NCBI GenBank assembly: GCA_022566355.1
Contig: JADFJB010000003.1
Coordinates: 23,501-87,500 of the forward strand
Source of the DNA: a candidate division KSB1 bacterium
GTDB taxonomy: Bacteria; Zhuqueibacterota; JdFR-76; DREG01
DNA length: 64,000 nucleotides
Direction of reading: 5' to 3'
The notes under the pieces were generated by a model. That model saw only the letters and a program-made list of their open reading frames with translations, had not been told where the DNA came from and did not search any database. This document shows positions 62,670 through 64,000 of the stretch, piece after piece. Each line of letters opens with the position of its first letter. Position 1 is the stretch's first letter. The position numbers were made by a program, and so were the translations under genes.

Positions 62670-63770
62670 TTATTGTTTAAGTTCATCAGCTTTCTTAAAG
62701 GCAGCCTCTCCCTGTTTAGGCATTCCTAACCTTACATAAACAACGCCAAGATTATACCAGAGATTGGAATTATTGACATCTATTGTACTAGCTTCTTCTA
62801 GGTACTGCTTAGATAGTTCATAGTTTGCTTTTTCATTTGATTTTAAATCATTAATTTTTGATGCACTGCCGTTATTGTTTTCAAGCTCTTGCCGTTCTTT
62901 TTGAAATTTCTCTCCAATATACATATAAGAAGTTCCAAGATGCATTTTTGCCGTACCATCTTCCGGATTAAGTTCAGTCACCTTTTTAAAATCAACTACT
63001 GCATCTTCATAAGATTCTGCTTTGTAATGCAGAAGTCCTCTGTTGAAGTAAAGGTCTGGATTTTCCGGGTTATCTTTTAAAGCTGCGTTATAGGAATCCA
63101 TAGCTTTGTCACTATCACCTAACATACTATAGGAAAGTGCAACATACTTAATGGCATCTTTATTTCCAGGCTCTAATTCCAAGGCTTTATTCATTATATC
63201 AATAGTTCCTTGATAGTCCTCGGTATTATAAAGATGGTATCCGTAATTGATCGACAGCTGAACATCGCTCGTATCTAATTCCAATGCTTTTTTATACGAT
63301 TTAGTTGCATTCTCGTTGTCTTCTACACGAACATAGGAGATTGCTAAATTTTTATATGTACCGGCTTGTGTCGGGTCAATCATCATTGCAGTTTTAAAGT
63401 CTGCAATTGCTTCGGTGAATTCATTATTTTGAAACTTTCGTACACCCCTGTTAAAATTATTTTGCCAATGTTTTGTTCGTTCAAATTTAATTTCATTTTC
63501 ATGGGCATTCGAAATTGCCAGTGACTTATCGAAAGCATCATTCATTTCTTCAAACTTATTTTGGCGGGAGTAACAATACCCTAGGAAATAAAAAGCTTCG
63601 GTGTTTTCTGGATTCGCAGCAACTTCCAATTGTAACTGCTCTATTGCTTTATCATATTCTTCCTGTTGTATATACAACTTTGCTGATGTGGAGGCTGTAC
63701 TTTGACAACCTATATGAGTGATTATGGCAAATATAGCCACCAATCCAAAGATAAATTTTAAGAGTTTCAC
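62670..63770 (-). CDS. TPR-repeat lipoprotein
   Basis: 366 residues. The signal ends 'HIGC', a slightly unusual lipobox. About eight TPR units cover residues 30-360, e.g. 'AFYFLGYCYSRQNKFEEM', 'AGTYKNLAISYVRVEDNENATKSY' (shortened), 'DLYFNRGLLHYKAESYEDAV' and 'NLWYNLGVVYVRLGMPKQGE'. It is probably an outer- or inner-membrane-anchored periplasmic scaffold. Good GGAGGAAG site before the ATG; monocistronic with its own terminator. Confidence 0.9.
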   Translation of the reverse strand: MKLLKFIFGLVAIFAIITHIGCQSTASTSAKLYIQQEEYDKAIEQLQLEVAANPENTEAFYFLGYCYSRQNKFEEMNDAFDKSLAISNAHENEIKFERTKHWQNNFNRGVRKFQNNEFTEAIADFKTAMMIDPTQAGTYKNLAISYVRVEDNENATKSYKKALELDTSDVQLSINYGYHLYNTEDYQGTIDIMNKALELEPGNKDAIKYVALSYSMLGDSDKAMDSYNAALKDNPENPDLYFNRGLLHYKAESYEDAVVDFKKVTELNPEDGTAKMHLGTSYMYIGEKFQKERQELENNNGSASKINDLKSNEKANYELSKQYLEEASTIDVNNSNLWYNLGVVYVRLGMPKQGEAAFKKADELKQ

Positions 63771-63845
63771 AACTTCCTCCGGGAATTTAGTGATATTATT
63801 TAAATTAGTTTTAACCGTAGAAGTTAATATTTTTTTAAAAATATG

Positions 63846-64000
63846 TCAAGAATTTAATTGCATTTTCAAGGCGGTTTCATTATAAGGTGGTGTTATAACA
63901 CCTTTGTCCGTAATAAACGCATTGATAAGTAAATTAGGGGTTATATCAAACGCAGGATTAAATGTTTGAACATTTTTAGGTGTTGTAATTTTGTATTCGA
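63846..64000 (-). CDS. mtnA: Methylthioribose-1-phosphate isomerase, C-terminal end only
   Basis: The last 50 codons read in from the window edge: '[29 protein letters not shown]' (parts: [25 protein letters not shown]). NPAFDxTP and TxKGV are the C-terminal hallmarks of MtnA, an aIF2B-like enzyme of methionine salvage. The rest is outside the window, so intactness cannot be judged. A related aIF2B-like isomerase is less likely. Confidence 0.82.
   Translation of the reverse strand, partial: EYKITTPKNVQTFNPAFDITPNLLINAFITDKGVITPPYNETALKMQLNS

Overview
This window is chromosomal DNA of a Gram-negative, outer-membrane bacterium with moderately low GC. The evidence is exported beta-barrels, signal peptides ending in Ala-Gln, lipoproteins with Ig/Fn3-like domains, a DUF2911-TPR protein and a Ser/Thr kinase fused to TPR repeats. 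This mix suggests the FCB side of the tree (Calditrichota/KSB1-like or a relative). That placement is inference from gene style; no rRNA or phylogenetic marker was tested.

Layout. 1-3175: two reverse-strand repeat-rich lipoproteins, one cut by the window edge. 3.6-13.7 kb: an XRE-cupin regulator, an amino-acid permease overlapping an amidohydrolase, a pseudo-receiver/GAF/SpoIIE phosphatase, YjjX, a NatAB-like ABC exporter, and several decayed genes among short palindromic repeats. 13.7-16 kb: cystathionine gamma-lyase- and cystathionine beta-synthase-type enzymes (reverse transsulfuration). 16-30.4 kb: a beta-barrel, a B12-type radical SAM protein, a broken REP-type transposase beside a frameshifted kinase-TPR gene, dienelactone hydrolase, KhpA, DUF2911-TPR, an aromatic amino-acid decarboxylase with a DMT exporter, and RpiB.

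30.8-47.9 kb is the functional centrepiece. It holds two unusual TusA-like proteins, DsrE2, a high-GC rhodanese-metallo-beta-lactamase protein with a broken TusA behind it, a fused FeS/NrfD membrane subunit, a cytoplasmic molybdopterin oxidoreductase, a SulP anion transporter, MobA, MoeA, and ModA / di-Mop / ModB / ModC. Read together: sulfane sulfur is carried by TusA/DsrE proteins and released as sulfite, the SoeABC-like enzyme oxidises sulfite with electrons passed to quinone, sulfate may leave through SulP, and the neighbouring genes supply molybdate and cofactor. The direction of the reaction is inferred, not shown.

48-64 kb: a partial duplicate of fabI, a toxin-antitoxin pair (toxin frameshifted), intact fabI, the pyruvate dehydrogenase operon aceE-aceF-lpdA, a REP-associated transposase with its palindromes flanking an interrupted surface-protein gene, then tyrS, smpB, uppP, a beta-barrel, a TPR lipoprotein and the end of an mtnA-like gene.

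Across the window, housekeeping genes are intact while accessory genes (kinases, transposase, toxins, small conserved proteins) repeatedly carry single-base frameshifts or stops, and intergenic space is full of short inverted-repeat elements. No tRNA, rRNA or CRISPR array was seen.
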